DNA of 64,000 nucleotides from Xenorhabdus cabanillasii. Its GTDB lineage: Bacteria > Pseudomonadota > Gammaproteobacteria > Enterobacterales > Enterobacteriaceae. This document shows, in pieces, positions 1 through 8,118 of the stretch. A program made the translations under genes and the position numbers. The notes beneath the pieces were generated by a model. It was not told the origin of the DNA and made no database searches. It saw nothing but the letters and a program-made list of their open reading frames with translations. The DNA lies in the NCBI RefSeq assembly GCF_003386665.1, contig NZ_QTUB01000001.1, positions 1,054,001 to 1,118,000 of the forward strand, given 5' to 3'. Numbering within the stretch: the stretch's first letter is position 1; each line of letters begins with the position of its first letter.

Positions 1-219
1 GAGCTGATGGGGGAACTGTCCGCGATGTTTGACTGTGAAATCCGTCACTGGTACAGCGACGCGTCAGGCAGTCTCAAAGGCTACGACTGTTATGACCAGG
101 GCGAGCATGTGGACAGCGGCTACGGGCAATCAGGCCAACACCGACCGGCACTGTATCTGGTCACCAATGAGCAGGCGGAAACGGCTCCGGCCTTGCCGGC
201 GATTGCCGTCGGGCAGTAA
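1..219 (+). CDS. Unidentified protein, C-terminal part (5' end outside window)
   Basis: The frame is open from the first base and ends at a TAA at 217-219, so this is the last 72 codons of a gene that begins upstream. An ATG at 7 lies in the frame but has no visible ribosome site ahead of it. The visible part is acidic and soluble, with no membrane segment, and I recognise no family. It precedes the methylase-like gene on the same strand and, by position, belongs to the accessory end of the left-hand ICE. Confidence that it is coding rests mainly on the uninterrupted frame and its ICE setting. Confidence 0.45.
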   Translation, partial: ELMGELSAMFDCEIRHWYSDASGSLKGYDCYDQGEHVDSGYGQSGQHRPALYLVTNEQAETAPALPAIAVGQ

Positions 220-338
220 CCGGTTATTTTACTGATTCACTTTATACGCATTGACCACGTCAACCGAAAGGGGAACCGTTTCCCTTTTCGGGGCGTGTTT
301 TCCTTTTTTCACTTTTTGTTCTGCAAGGAAAACACGTA

Positions 339-1025
339 ATGGCATCCCGTACGGATCATCAGAAAGCCTTTATTTCACTGTTTAAGCAAACGGCCCGTTA
401 TCAGACCCGGTATCAGGTTTTCCGGGATTTTTGCAACTGCGCCATGGCGGCGATCCACAATCAGTATTGTTTCAGTGAAGAGCTGGAGCAGTATTACCTG
501 AAAACCATTAACAGGTACGAGCGGGCCGATATGAACCGGATCGTACAGCTATTTTCCCATGTGGTACTCGGACTGGCGCAGGAACCCAATGATTTTCTCG
601 GCAGTGTGTTTATGCAGCTGGAATTGGGTGATAAAGATCTTCAGCAATTCTTCACGCCCTGGAGTGTGGCCAGAATGATGGCAAAACTGGAGATGGCGGA
701 TATTTCTGCCTTATTGCAGGAAAAACCGTTTGTCACATTACAGGAACCGTGCTGCGGTGCGGGCTGTATGACACTGGCGGTGGCTGAAGAGCTGAGAGCG
801 CAGGGGCATGATCCGTTGTGCAGCCTGTGGGTTCACGTCATTGATATTGACCCGTTGGCAGCTGTGATGGCCTACATCCAGCTCTCGCTGACCGGCATTC
901 CGGCCAGAGTCACTATCGGGGATGTCCTGAGAGAGCCGGACAGTTCGCGTCACCGTTATACCCCCGCCCATTATCTGGGTAACTGGTCTCAGCGCTTGCG
1001 GGAAGCGGAGCTTATCGCCGCCTGA
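339..1025 (+). CDS. N-6 adenine DNA methylase-like protein of ICE
   Basis: This 228-residue protein resembles the SAM-binding half of N-6 adenine methylases. It has an FFTPWSVARMM stretch (residues ~106-116), as in HsdM-type enzymes, and motif I as EPCCGAGCM (~134-142). An acidic VIDIDP follows at about 168-173, where motif II is expected. No clear NPPY/DPPF catalytic motif is visible, so it is shorter than functional methylases (about 400-500 residues). It may be inactive or need a partner. Similar short methylase-like genes are common in the accessory part of PFGI-1/SPI-7 elements. A hairpin with a T-run (1045-1072) follows the stop. Confidence 0.72.
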   Translation: MASRTDHQKAFISLFKQTARYQTRYQVFRDFCNCAMAAIHNQYCFSEELEQYYLKTINRYERADMNRIVQLFSHVVLGLAQEPNDFLGSVFMQLELGDKDLQQFFTPWSVARMMAKLEMADISALLQEKPFVTLQEPCCGAGCMTLAVAEELRAQGHDPLCSLWVHVIDIDPLAAVMAYIQLSLTGIPARVTIGDVLREPDSSRHRYTPAHYLGNWSQRLREAELIAA

Positions 1026-1044
1026 ACGTCTTTTTTCAACCATC

Positions 1045-1072
1045 ACGCCTTTCGGGGCGTTTTTTATTTTTA
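1045..1072 (+). terminator. Rho-independent terminator after methylase-like gene
   Basis: A 5-bp GC-rich stem (ACGCC at 1045-1049 with GGCGT at 1056-1060) is followed at once by a T-rich tract to 1072. It sits 20 bp after the methylase stop and would end that transcript before the relaxase-like gene. Confidence 0.7.
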
Positions 1073-1097
1073 AATGACGTTAAACCCGATGGTGATG

Positions 1098-1159
1098 ATG
1101 AAAATTAAGCAGATGGGTTAAGTGGATCAGGGGATGAATCGAATCCGCTTAATTTTCAT
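1098..1159. repeat. 13-bp inverted repeat upstream of relaxase-like gene
   Basis: The arms ATGAAAATTAAGC (1098-1110) and GCTTAATTTTCAT (1147-1159) are perfectly inverted around a 36-bp centre. No T-run follows, so it is not an ordinary terminator. It lies between a terminator and the TraI-like gene at 1237. An operator, or a nicking/recombination-related site near the ICE end, are possibilities, but neither can be chosen from the sequence. Confidence 0.55.
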
Positions 1160-1236
1160 TTCCGTAAAAAGAGTTGTGACTTGTTTCCGACCGGGATTCA
1201 CCGACACTGAGCCACCTTTGAACCGAAAGAGGAAGC

Positions 1237-2151
1237 ATGATGTTTCAGCGTTTTAAATCCCGTTTTACCCGTACTCCCTTCCTGTCACAAGCAATACCTG
1301 AACATGTACCTGAAATAGTACGTGATAAGGGCGGCTATTTTCGTCCGCAGTCAGCAGAAACGCTGCTGGCAACCTCCGAGCGTGACCAGTATCTCCGGCA
1401 ACTGTGGGAAAACAGTGCGCTGCCTGCTGGGCTGTACCAGCAATTTTATCTGGCGCTGCTCCGGCAATTATGCGCCCGCGTGCAGCATGTCCCCGCTGTA
1501 CAAGAGGGTGTCTGGTCTTATCGTAGCGGGTTTATTGACCTGACTCTGCAATTCACCGCCTGTGCCGTGCGGCTGGCGAAAGGACATATGCTGCCGCCGG
1601 GAGTGGCGCCGGAAACACAGGCAACGCAGAGTCTGCTGTGGCAGGCAGTGGTGTTTTGGTCGGCACTTTTTTATCACTTGCCCCTGTTGCAACAACTGGA
1701 AGGAGAGCTGGAAGACGGGCATCACTGGCAACCGGGATTGTGGATACCTGAACGCCGTTTCCGTTTCCGGTTTCAGACCTCGCGATGTGAGTCCCCGATT
1801 TCCTATAAAACATTGCTGGCTGCCCGTTTGTTACCGGAGGAAGCAGTTACCTGGCTGTCTTTAGTGCCCGGTGCATGGCAGTGCCTGATGTTGCATCTTG
1901 GCGGACACCCGTCCTCTGTCCCGTTGACAGACTCCCTGCTTCAGTCAGCCGCTGAGCAGGTGCAATCGCCATTGCTGAACCCTGTTGATTCTGCTGAAAC
2001 GAGGGCTGCTGCCGTTCAGTCACCAACGGAGTCCGAGCCAGTTATTCCGGCTGCCACACCGGGAACCGCGTTTGTACCCGACGTCGCTGAGGATACCCGG
2101 ACATTACTGTCATTGTTTCAGATACAAACAGAAAATTCTGATAAGAAATAA
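1237..2151 (+). CDS. TraI_2 (MobH relaxase N-domain)-like protein, truncated and without HD residues
   Basis: The 304-residue product aligns by eye with the N-terminal domain of MobH relaxases (TraI_2). It shows an LLAT..R..YL..LW start, a QHVPA segment (~85), a LLPPGVAPETQA-type block (~127) and an RFRFRF segment (~182). In active MobH proteins a histidine cluster and an HD(I/L)GK motif bind metal. Here the matching stretches read VWSYRSG and FYHLPLL, so those residues are missing. The protein also ends after the first domain, followed by a low-complexity tail, whereas family members are about 600 residues. It is therefore probably a non-nicking paralogue or remnant. It stands just upstream of the integrase, the place where the relaxase sits in this ICE family. 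The ATG at 1237 has GAGGAAG upstream. Confidence 0.68.
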   Translation: MMFQRFKSRFTRTPFLSQAIPEHVPEIVRDKGGYFRPQSAETLLATSERDQYLRQLWENSALPAGLYQQFYLALLRQLCARVQHVPAVQEGVWSYRSGFIDLTLQFTACAVRLAKGHMLPPGVAPETQATQSLLWQAVVFWSALFYHLPLLQQLEGELEDGHHWQPGLWIPERRFRFRFQTSRCESPISYKTLLAARLLPEEAVTWLSLVPGAWQCLMLHLGGHPSSVPLTDSLLQSAAEQVQSPLLNPVDSAETRAAAVQSPTESEPVIPAATPGTAFVPDVAEDTRTLLSLFQIQTENSDKK

Positions 2152-2341
2152 TGCAAAGCATAACAATAACGATTTGAAATTACCCAAATGCACCGTATCA
2201 GCGCCGGAAAGCCTTGTTTCCGCAATGTGCAAAAGGTCATTATATGAAAAACAAAATAATTCAATGTATTAATCAATTTTGCAGTTTATCAATGGGGCGT
2301 TTCTGTACCGGGACACAACTTTACACACTAAGGAAATCATA

Positions 2342-3349
2342 ATGTTAAATAATGAGGAAAAAATGAGCTGGGATGTGTTGCTGGACGAGTATTTTTTCTC
2401 GCGGATGTTACGGCCGGCAACCGAATGGAGTTATCGCAAGGTGGTGCGGGTCTTTATCCGGTATATGGGGGAAACGAGGTCGCCGGAGAGTGTGACCCAC
2501 CGGGATGTTCTGCGCTGGCGACGTCATTTGCTGATAGAGAACAATCAGTCCGGCTATACGTGGAACAATAAGGTGGCGCACCTGCGGGCCATTTTTAATT
2601 TCGGCATGGAAAGAAAACTGTTGTCACACCCCAAAAATCCGTTTAATGACGCCGCGGTCAAAAAAGAGAAGAAAAAGAAGAAGACCCTGAGTAAGGCGCA
2701 AATAACCGGGATTTACCTGCGGATGCAGCAATATGAAGAGGAAGAGCGTCTACAGGTCACTCCCCGGGGAGGACGCTGCGCTCTATACCCGACGGGGTAC
2801 TGGCTGGCGGTACTGGATACCTTCCGGTTGACGGGGATGCGCCTGAACCAGTTGCTGCATCTGCGGTTACGAGATATTAATCTGGACAGCGGCTACATTG
2901 AATTGCGTGTGGAAGGCAGTAAAAACCACAGTGAGTGGCGGGTGCCGATGATCCCGCAACTGAAACCCCGGCTGACGCAGCTGGTTGAACAGGCAAAAGT
3001 GTGTGGTGCGAAAGAGAATGATCAGCTGTTTGATTTAACCCGCCTGCGTTTTCGTCATCACGGACGCAATGTCAGTCATCAGTATCATCATGACAGAGAA
3101 AAGCAGCATCTCCGTTCTTTCTTTAACCGCTTGTCGAAAGAATGTGGTTTTGCTGTGTCTCCCCACCGCTTTCGCCATACGCTGGCAACCGAGCTGATGA
3201 AAGCGCCCGACCGTAATTTACAGCTGGTCAGGTGCCTACTGGGGCACCGCAGTGTGGCGACCACGATGGAGTATATTGATATCGATATGGACATCGCGGG
3301 TAAAACGTTGGCGAATGAATTGGCGTTTTATCTGGATATTGCAGTGTAA
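2342..3349 (+). CDS. int: Tyrosine recombinase (XerC-type ICE integrase)
   Basis: A 335-residue phage-type integrase. The N-terminal SAM-like arm/core-binding domain covers residues ~8-110 and the catalytic domain ~130-330. Catalytic-type residues are visible: Arg in LTGMRLNQLL, HRFRH (HxxR), the LLGHRS motif, and the Tyr nucleophile in TTMEYIDI. The start chosen is the ATG at 2342, because AAGGAAA lies 7-8 bp before it. A longer open frame from 2279 has no good ribosome site. The gene points toward the tRNA-Phe att site 360 bp downstream. This fits an integrase that inserts the element into the 3' end of tRNA-Phe. The protein ends at the usual distance after the Tyr and looks intact. Confidence 0.93.
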   Translation: MLNNEEKMSWDVLLDEYFFSRMLRPATEWSYRKVVRVFIRYMGETRSPESVTHRDVLRWRRHLLIENNQSGYTWNNKVAHLRAIFNFGMERKLLSHPKNPFNDAAVKKEKKKKKTLSKAQITGIYLRMQQYEEEERLQVTPRGGRCALYPTGYWLAVLDTFRLTGMRLNQLLHLRLRDINLDSGYIELRVEGSKNHSEWRVPMIPQLKPRLTQLVEQAKVCGAKENDQLFDLTRLRFRHHGRNVSHQYHHDREKQHLRSFFNRLSKECGFAVSPHRFRHTLATELMKAPDRNLQLVRCLLGHRSVATTMEYIDIDMDIAGKTLANELAFYLDIAV

Positions 3350-3365
3350 TCCATTAATGTGAGGT

Positions 3366-3401
3366 AAAAAAACAGGGCAAGATATCAGTAGGATTGCCCT
3401 G
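3366..3401 (-). terminator. Minus-strand Rho-independent terminator
   Basis: CAGGGCAA (3373-3380) pairs with TTGCCCTG (3394-3401). Read on the minus strand, the hairpin is followed by a run of seven T (A-run at 3366-3372 on plus). It would stop transcription entering int antisense from the att side, rather than end the int mRNA. Confidence 0.65.
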
Positions 3402-3593
3402 ACTGTGTCACGGGATAATAAGATGGTTTGGAGGAAGGGACACAAAACGAAGAAACCAGGAAGTTGACTCAAAGGCCAATTCTGAAATCACCTGACTTGA
3501 CATCAGAATCAATTACTGAAATCATTACTTTCAACGCAAAAAAGGCGAGCACAAAAATGTGATCACCTAAATTCGTAAAGTGGCTGTTTTTAG

Positions 3594-3772
3594 TTTATTA
3601 ACTTACGCAATGCATGAATACACATTCATTAACATTCGCTTAACAGCACTGATTTCTGACTCATCTGTTAAGTTACTGATATCACTTCAACAAATGAGTT
3701 TTAAAATTGGTGCCCGGAGGCGGAATCGAACCACCGACACGGGGATTTTCAATCCCATCGTAAGTTAATAAA
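3594..3772. repeat. 14-bp inverted repeat bracketing the att core
   Basis: TTTATTAACTTACG at 3594-3607 recurs inverted (CGTAAGTTAATAAA) at 3759-3772, with the tRNA-Phe-derived att core next to the right copy. Perfect arms of this length on the flank of an att core look like arm-type sites for the integrase or an excisionase. This is inference from position. Confidence 0.6.
3708..3756 (-). other. ICE attachment site: 3' half of a tRNA-Phe gene
   Basis: Read on the minus strand this 49-bp stretch is the 3' part of tRNA-Phe: anticodon stem-loop with GAA, variable loop, T-arm with GGTTCGATTCC, acceptor strand and CCA. The 5' half (D-arm and start) is absent, because homology stops after GGGATTGAAAATCCCC-type pairing at 3756. 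SPI-7-like ICEs use exactly this end of tRNA-Phe as att. It lies between int (upstream) and parA (downstream), the order found at the joined ends of such an ICE. It is not a functional tRNA gene. Confidence 0.88.
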
Positions 3773-3789
3773 ATGTAAAATTCACTAAT

Positions 3790-3824
3790 TTGACAATTTG
3801 TACACTTAACTAATTGAATTTATT
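3790..3824 (+). promoter_or_regulatory. Possible parA promoter
   Basis: A consensus TTGACA (3790-3795) stands in AT-rich DNA upstream of parA, with only weak -10-like hexamers after it (for example TTTATT at 3819). Only the -35 match is strong. Confidence 0.35.
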
Positions 3825-3835
3825 GAGTGTGCAAA

Positions 3836-4723
3836 ATGATAATTCTTCCTATAATTTCCCCCAAAGGGGGCGAAGGTAAATCGACCCACGCCGCTAATCT
3901 GGCCGGTTTTTTTGCCGATGCCGGTTTACGCGTTCTCCTGATTGATGCGGATTATTCGCAACCCACGTCCAGCAGTATTTTTTCCCTGAGCTATGAAGCG
4001 CCCGCTGGTTTATATGAGTTGCTGATGCAGACGGTGGATCTGCGCCAGCCTGAGCAAATCATTTCCCGTTCGGTCATCAAAAACCTCGATATTCTGATCT
4101 CCAACGATCCGGATGAACTTCTGCCGACGGCAATGCTGCACGCGCCCGACGGGCGTTTGCGTCTGCGCAATGTCCTGCAACATCCCCTCTTCAGTCAGTA
4201 CGATATTATTTTCATTGATTCCAAAGGGGCGACCGGCGTGATGAGCGAGCTGGTTGTACTGGCGGCCACGCAGGGCGTTCTGGGGGTTATCAAGCCTATT
4301 TTACCCGACGTCCGTGAGTTCCTGCGCGGCACCCTGCGGATGCTGACCCGGCTCCGGCCCTTTGAAAACTACGGTATCCGGCTGCCGGCTATTCAGATAC
4401 TGGTCAACGGGATTGAAGGAACGAATCTCGACCGGGATACGCTGAGTGAACTGACCGACATTATCGATAACCGACGCTATGACGCTTCCGCACTGGGCGG
4501 CAGGCAGGTTTATCAGTTGCTGGAAACCCGGATAGACCTGCTGGATATCTACAAACTGGGGCATGTCCGTGCCCAGCCCGTTCATCGTCTTGAGTATAAA
4601 ACCACCCGAAAAAGCCCGGCTGCCGCGCAAACCATGCACCGCCTCGCCTGTGAGTTAGTGCCCTTATGGGCGGAAAAATTCGATGCGGTACTGACTGAAC
4701 AACCGACGGGAGACGCGCAATGA
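3836..4723 (+). CDS. parA: ParA/Soj family ATPase of ICE
   Basis: A 295-residue Walker-type partition ATPase. The deviant Walker A KGGEGKST is at residues ~10-17, LLIDADYSQP (switch I/A') at ~36-45, and the Walker B-like IIFIDSKG at ~124-131. It starts the second ICE, 80 bp from the att site. This is the usual first gene (soj) of SPI-7/PAPI-1 elements, where Soj-like proteins help keep the excised circle. Two starts are possible, GTG 3827 or ATG 3836. The ATG is preferred because it puts the ATPase motif right at the N-terminus as in the family. The stop overlaps the next start (ATGA), so it heads an operon reaching at least to parB. Confidence 0.9.
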   Translation: MIILPIISPKGGEGKSTHAANLAGFFADAGLRVLLIDADYSQPTSSSIFSLSYEAPAGLYELLMQTVDLRQPEQIISRSVIKNLDILISNDPDELLPTAMLHAPDGRLRLRNVLQHPLFSQYDIIFIDSKGATGVMSELVVLAATQGVLGVIKPILPDVREFLRGTLRMLTRLRPFENYGIRLPAIQILVNGIEGTNLDRDTLSELTDIIDNRRYDASALGGRQVYQLLETRIDLLDIYKLGHVRAQPVHRLEYKTTRKSPAAAQTMHRLACELVPLWAEKFDAVLTEQPTGDAQ

Positions 4724-5109
4724 ATGTTATCTGGCGGGCGGTCTGTTTTCGTTATGAGCGTGTTGAATTACTGTTCAGTGATGATGAGTGGTTTGTTTTT
4801 GTGGATGCGCCGGATCGTGAAACCGCGCAGGCGAAACTTCAGGTCTTATTGCCGGCTATTCTCGACGTTTCCCCGGAAGGGGTAGAGCACTATTATCCCC
4901 GCAATGAAGCGGAGCTGCGCAGGCAGGCCATGCGCCCCGATGCGTCTCCGGATTTGGCGTTGCTGGAATGTGGCTGGGAAAATGACCAGCCGCAGTATCT
5001 GACCGAAAAAGAAGTGCTGTTCTGGGTTTCTTCCCCTCATCTGCAACAGCGTTTAATCGCTGCCCTGAATGCGCTCAGCAGGGAGGTCGCCGATGAATCT
5101 GCCGCATGA
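4720..5109 (+). CDS. Conserved ICE protein of unknown function
   Basis: This 129-residue acidic, soluble protein is coupled to parA by a 4-bp ATGA overlap and overlaps the start of dnaB by 17 bp. I recognise no domain. There is no signal peptide or membrane helix, and the C-terminal half is mainly helical. Its fixed place between parA and dnaB suggests a role in replication or partition of the element, but that is context only. Confidence 0.7.
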   Translation: MNVIWRAVCFRYERVELLFSDDEWFVFVDAPDRETAQAKLQVLLPAILDVSPEGVEHYYPRNEAELRRQAMRPDASPDLALLECGWENDQPQYLTEKEVLFWVSSPHLQQRLIAALNALSREVADESAA

Positions 5110-6469
5110 ACATTTACAGATCATCAGTGAAGAGGTGCCCAGCTATGCGTATGCCGAAGTGGGGGTATTGGGGGGGCTGATACTGGAGAATGAGCGCTGG
5201 GATAGCGTTGTCCAGCTATTGGCTGCTGATGATTTTTACTTTCCGGCCCACCGGATCCTGTTTCAGGCCATCGCGGAACTGAGTGAACAAAACTGCCCGT
5301 TCGACCTGATCACCCTGACCGATATACTGACCCAACGCGGGCACATCGACCGGGCCGGCGGGTTTGCCTATGTGGCAGAAGTGAGTAAAAACACCCCGAG
5401 CGCGGCCAATATTGAGGAATACGCCCGTATTGTGGCGGAAAAAAGCCGGTTACGTCAGTTAATGGCACTGGGGCATTCCCTCAGTGCGGATGTCCTTCAG
5501 CCGAACAGCCAGTCAGATACGCTGATTGCGCAGGCGGAAAGCCAGCTGTTTACGCTGGCGGAAAAAGGCACGGCCCGGCAGCAGCAGGAAATGACCCTGT
5601 TGCAGGGGGCGGAAAGTCTCATCACCCATCTGGAGCGCATACAGGGCAGTAACGGCATTACCGGGACGGCCACCGGATTTCAGCTTCTCGATGAGAAAAC
5701 CTGTGGCTTGCAGGCGGGGGACCTGATCCTGCTGGCCGCCCGCCCTTCCATGGGAAAAACCGCACTGGGACTGGCCTGTTGCCTTGGTGCCCTGCGACAG
5801 CGGGAGGAGGCCGTAGTACAGATTTTCAGTCTGGAAATGTCAACGGCCCAGCTGATGTTGCGGTTTACCGCCATGGAAGGTGGCGTGTCTCTGAGCGCAC
5901 TGCGCAACGGGATACTGGATGATGAACAGTGGAGCCGCATCAGCCAGAGTCTGGCGCAGTTCTCCCGCTGGGATCAACGACTGATTATTGATGATTGTAG
6001 TTACCAGACACCCGCATTACTGCGGGCCCGTGCCCGCCGCTATACCCGCAAATACGGTCAGCCCGCCCTGATTATGGTGGATTATCTCCAGCTGATGAGT
6101 GCGCCCGGACAGGAAAACCGGACGCAGGAGATTGCCGATATTTCCCGCAGCCTGAAAGCGCTGGGCAAAGAGCTGGACTGCCCGGTGCTGGCACTGTCCC
6201 AGCTTAACCGGCAGCTTGAAAGCCGCTCTAATAAACGCCCCAATAACGGTGACTTACGGGATTCCGGCTCGCTGGAGCAGGATGCCGACCTGATATTGCA
6301 CCTTTACCGTGATGAAATCTATCACCCGGATACGCCGGAGGCGGGGATAGCCGAAATCATTATCGGCAAGCAGCGGCAGGGACCGACCGGCACGGTACGG
6401 GTGCGGTTTGACGGGCAATATACGCGCTTTTCAGACTTATCAGCAGGCCACTCTGGTGGCGGGAATTAA
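5093..6469 (+). CDS. dnaB: DnaB-like replicative helicase of ICE
   Basis: 458 residues with the two DnaB domains. The N-terminal helical domain (~12-115) starts EVGVLGGLI, and the RecA-like hexameric helicase domain (~185-450) follows. Walker A is ARPSMGKTALG (~217-227), with FSLEMS nearby, Walker B LIMVDYLQLM (~325) and the arginine-finger region GDLRDSG..EQDAD. ATG 5093 is chosen because GGGAGG stands 7 bp before it; an upstream start at 5069 lacks a site. The gene sits between the unknown gene and parB. It probably supports autonomous replication of the excised ICE circle. Confidence 0.93.
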   Translation: MNLPHEHLQIISEEVPSYAYAEVGVLGGLILENERWDSVVQLLAADDFYFPAHRILFQAIAELSEQNCPFDLITLTDILTQRGHIDRAGGFAYVAEVSKNTPSAANIEEYARIVAEKSRLRQLMALGHSLSADVLQPNSQSDTLIAQAESQLFTLAEKGTARQQQEMTLLQGAESLITHLERIQGSNGITGTATGFQLLDEKTCGLQAGDLILLAARPSMGKTALGLACCLGALRQREEAVVQIFSLEMSTAQLMLRFTAMEGGVSLSALRNGILDDEQWSRISQSLAQFSRWDQRLIIDDCSYQTPALLRARARRYTRKYGQPALIMVDYLQLMSAPGQENRTQEIADISRSLKALGKELDCPVLALSQLNRQLESRSNKRPNNGDLRDSGSLEQDADLILHLYRDEIYHPDTPEAGIAEIIIGKQRQGPTGTVRVRFDGQYTRFSDLSAGHSGGGN

Positions 6470-8059
6470 ATGATGACACGGCAAAATCTCAGTCTGGGCA
6501 ATGCCCTGTTACAACAAGGCCGACAGGCCGTCGCCACTCTCAATGACAACCCGCCGATGGCCGAAATGCCGATGGTTCTGACGCTGGATCAACTGCGTCC
6601 CAATCCGGATAACCCCCGTACCGGGCGGAATCCGCGTTACGACGATATCAAAGCCTCCATCAAAGCGCGCGGGCTGGATACGGTACCGAAAGTGACCCGG
6701 GATCCGCAGGGTGAGGATGTCTATATTTTCAGCGATGGCGGTAACACCCGCTATCAGGTTTTATCTGAACTGTGGCAGGAAACCGGCGATGCGCGTTTCT
6801 ACCGCATTCACTGCCTGTTTAAACCGTGGCCGGGCCGTTTGCAGTGTGTCATCGGGCATCTGGCAGAAAATGAACTGCGCGGGGAACTCAGCTTTATTGA
6901 AAAGGCACTGGGGGTTCATAAAGCCCGAAGTATTTATGAAGAACAGCAACAGCGAAAAATCCCCATGCGGGAGCTGGCCACCCTGCTGAGTCAGGCGGGA
7001 TTTCCGGTGAGTGCCAGTCATATCAGCCGGATGGAAGATACCGTGGAATACCTGTATCCGTGGATCCCCAACCTGCTGGGATCGGGGCTGGGGGTTTCAC
7101 CTGTCCGGACGTTGCTGGCTTTGCGGCAGGATGCGGAGGCTGTCTGGCTGCAACATGTTGTCAGTGCAACATCAGAGCCCGTCTGTTCCTTTGGCGCGAT
7201 TTTTGGTGCCTGCTGTCGCAAATTTGACGCGCCGGAAACCTGGTCACCGGACATGTTCCGGGATGAACTGATTGGCGATTTATTACAGGCACTGCCGCAC
7301 CCGCAGCTGAATTATGACCGCTGGATACTGGAACTCGATCCGAAGGAAAGTAACCGCCGGCAACTTTTTGGCGAACAGTCCACGGCGGTTGATGGTGTGC
7401 CCGTGCCGGAAGATGCGGAAACGAAAAGAACGGATATACCTGAAACGGATCGGATTCAGTCGCCAGACAGGGGATCGCATCCGCGAATAAGGGTTCAACC
7501 TGTTACGGAGGCGGTGTCAGCATCGGAGACAACGCACGCGCCGGTCGATAACATCCCCGTCCCGTCCTGCCGGAACACGCCGGTGATTCCGCCTTATCAA
7601 CCGGCTGACCAGACTGAACCGGCTCGCCCTGAAGCCGAAACTTTGGCTTTTGCCCGGACCGGTCTGGAGCCGGTCAGTTCGGTCTGGGAAATCTCACCCA
7701 TGCAGGATGATATTGATCACCTGCAAAACATGGTATTTCGCCTCGCCTTTGAACTGGCAGAAACCCAGCAGTGTGAAAATGCGGTGATGCCGGCATCGGA
7801 TGTCCAGTCGGTGGGATGGCTGGCTGAACCGCTGTCTGCTCAGCCTTTTGCTCTGCTGCTGTTGTCCCTGAGCGGTGAAATGCCACTGACAGCCGCCCCC
7901 CTGACACTGACCGACCTGTTACTGGGGAGCACTTTGCCGGACGGTTTTCCCTTACTGGATGACAGCCAGACGGTGAAGTTTTTACGTCTGATACGCCTTA
8001 TCCGCCGCCTGCGCGAGCTTCAGCGCAGGATGTCACCTGACAGCCCTGAGGGGTCATGA
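6470..8059 (+). CDS. parB: ParB family protein, PFGI-1 class
   Basis: A 529-residue protein with a ParB/Srx N-terminal domain (~35-120: LDQLRPNPDNPR, then ..FSDGGNTRYQVL). A helix-turn-helix part follows (~140-200, with ELATLLSQAGFPVSASHISR). The long C-terminal region (~290-400) is proline- and charge-rich, of the type seen in the ICE ParB family (TIGR03764). It begins directly at the stop of dnaB (TAAATGATG) and is part of the parA-dnaB-parB operon. It should bind a centromere-like site and work with ParA. No parS was found by eye, though palindromes at 10267-10325 are candidates. Confidence 0.88.
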   Translation: MMTRQNLSLGNALLQQGRQAVATLNDNPPMAEMPMVLTLDQLRPNPDNPRTGRNPRYDDIKASIKARGLDTVPKVTRDPQGEDVYIFSDGGNTRYQVLSELWQETGDARFYRIHCLFKPWPGRLQCVIGHLAENELRGELSFIEKALGVHKARSIYEEQQQRKIPMRELATLLSQAGFPVSASHISRMEDTVEYLYPWIPNLLGSGLGVSPVRTLLALRQDAEAVWLQHVVSATSEPVCSFGAIFGACCRKFDAPETWSPDMFRDELIGDLLQALPHPQLNYDRWILELDPKESNRRQLFGEQSTAVDGVPVPEDAETKRTDIPETDRIQSPDRGSHPRIRVQPVTEAVSASETTHAPVDNIPVPSCRNTPVIPPYQPADQTEPARPEAETLAFARTGLEPVSSVWEISPMQDDIDHLQNMVFRLAFELAETQQCENAVMPASDVQSVGWLAEPLSAQPFALLLLSLSGEMPLTAAPLTLTDLLLGSTLPDGFPLLDDSQTVKFLRLIRLIRRLRELQRRMSPDSPEGS

Positions 8060-8118
8060 TGCGCGTTTTCCGAATATATTCCTGTCGTTCTGACGGGCCT
8101 GATAGTGGGAGGAAGTGT

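Noticed and set aside
3708..3756. Functional tRNA-Phe gene
   Set aside because: Only the 3' half is present; the acceptor 5' strand and D-arm are missing. Reported as att site instead.
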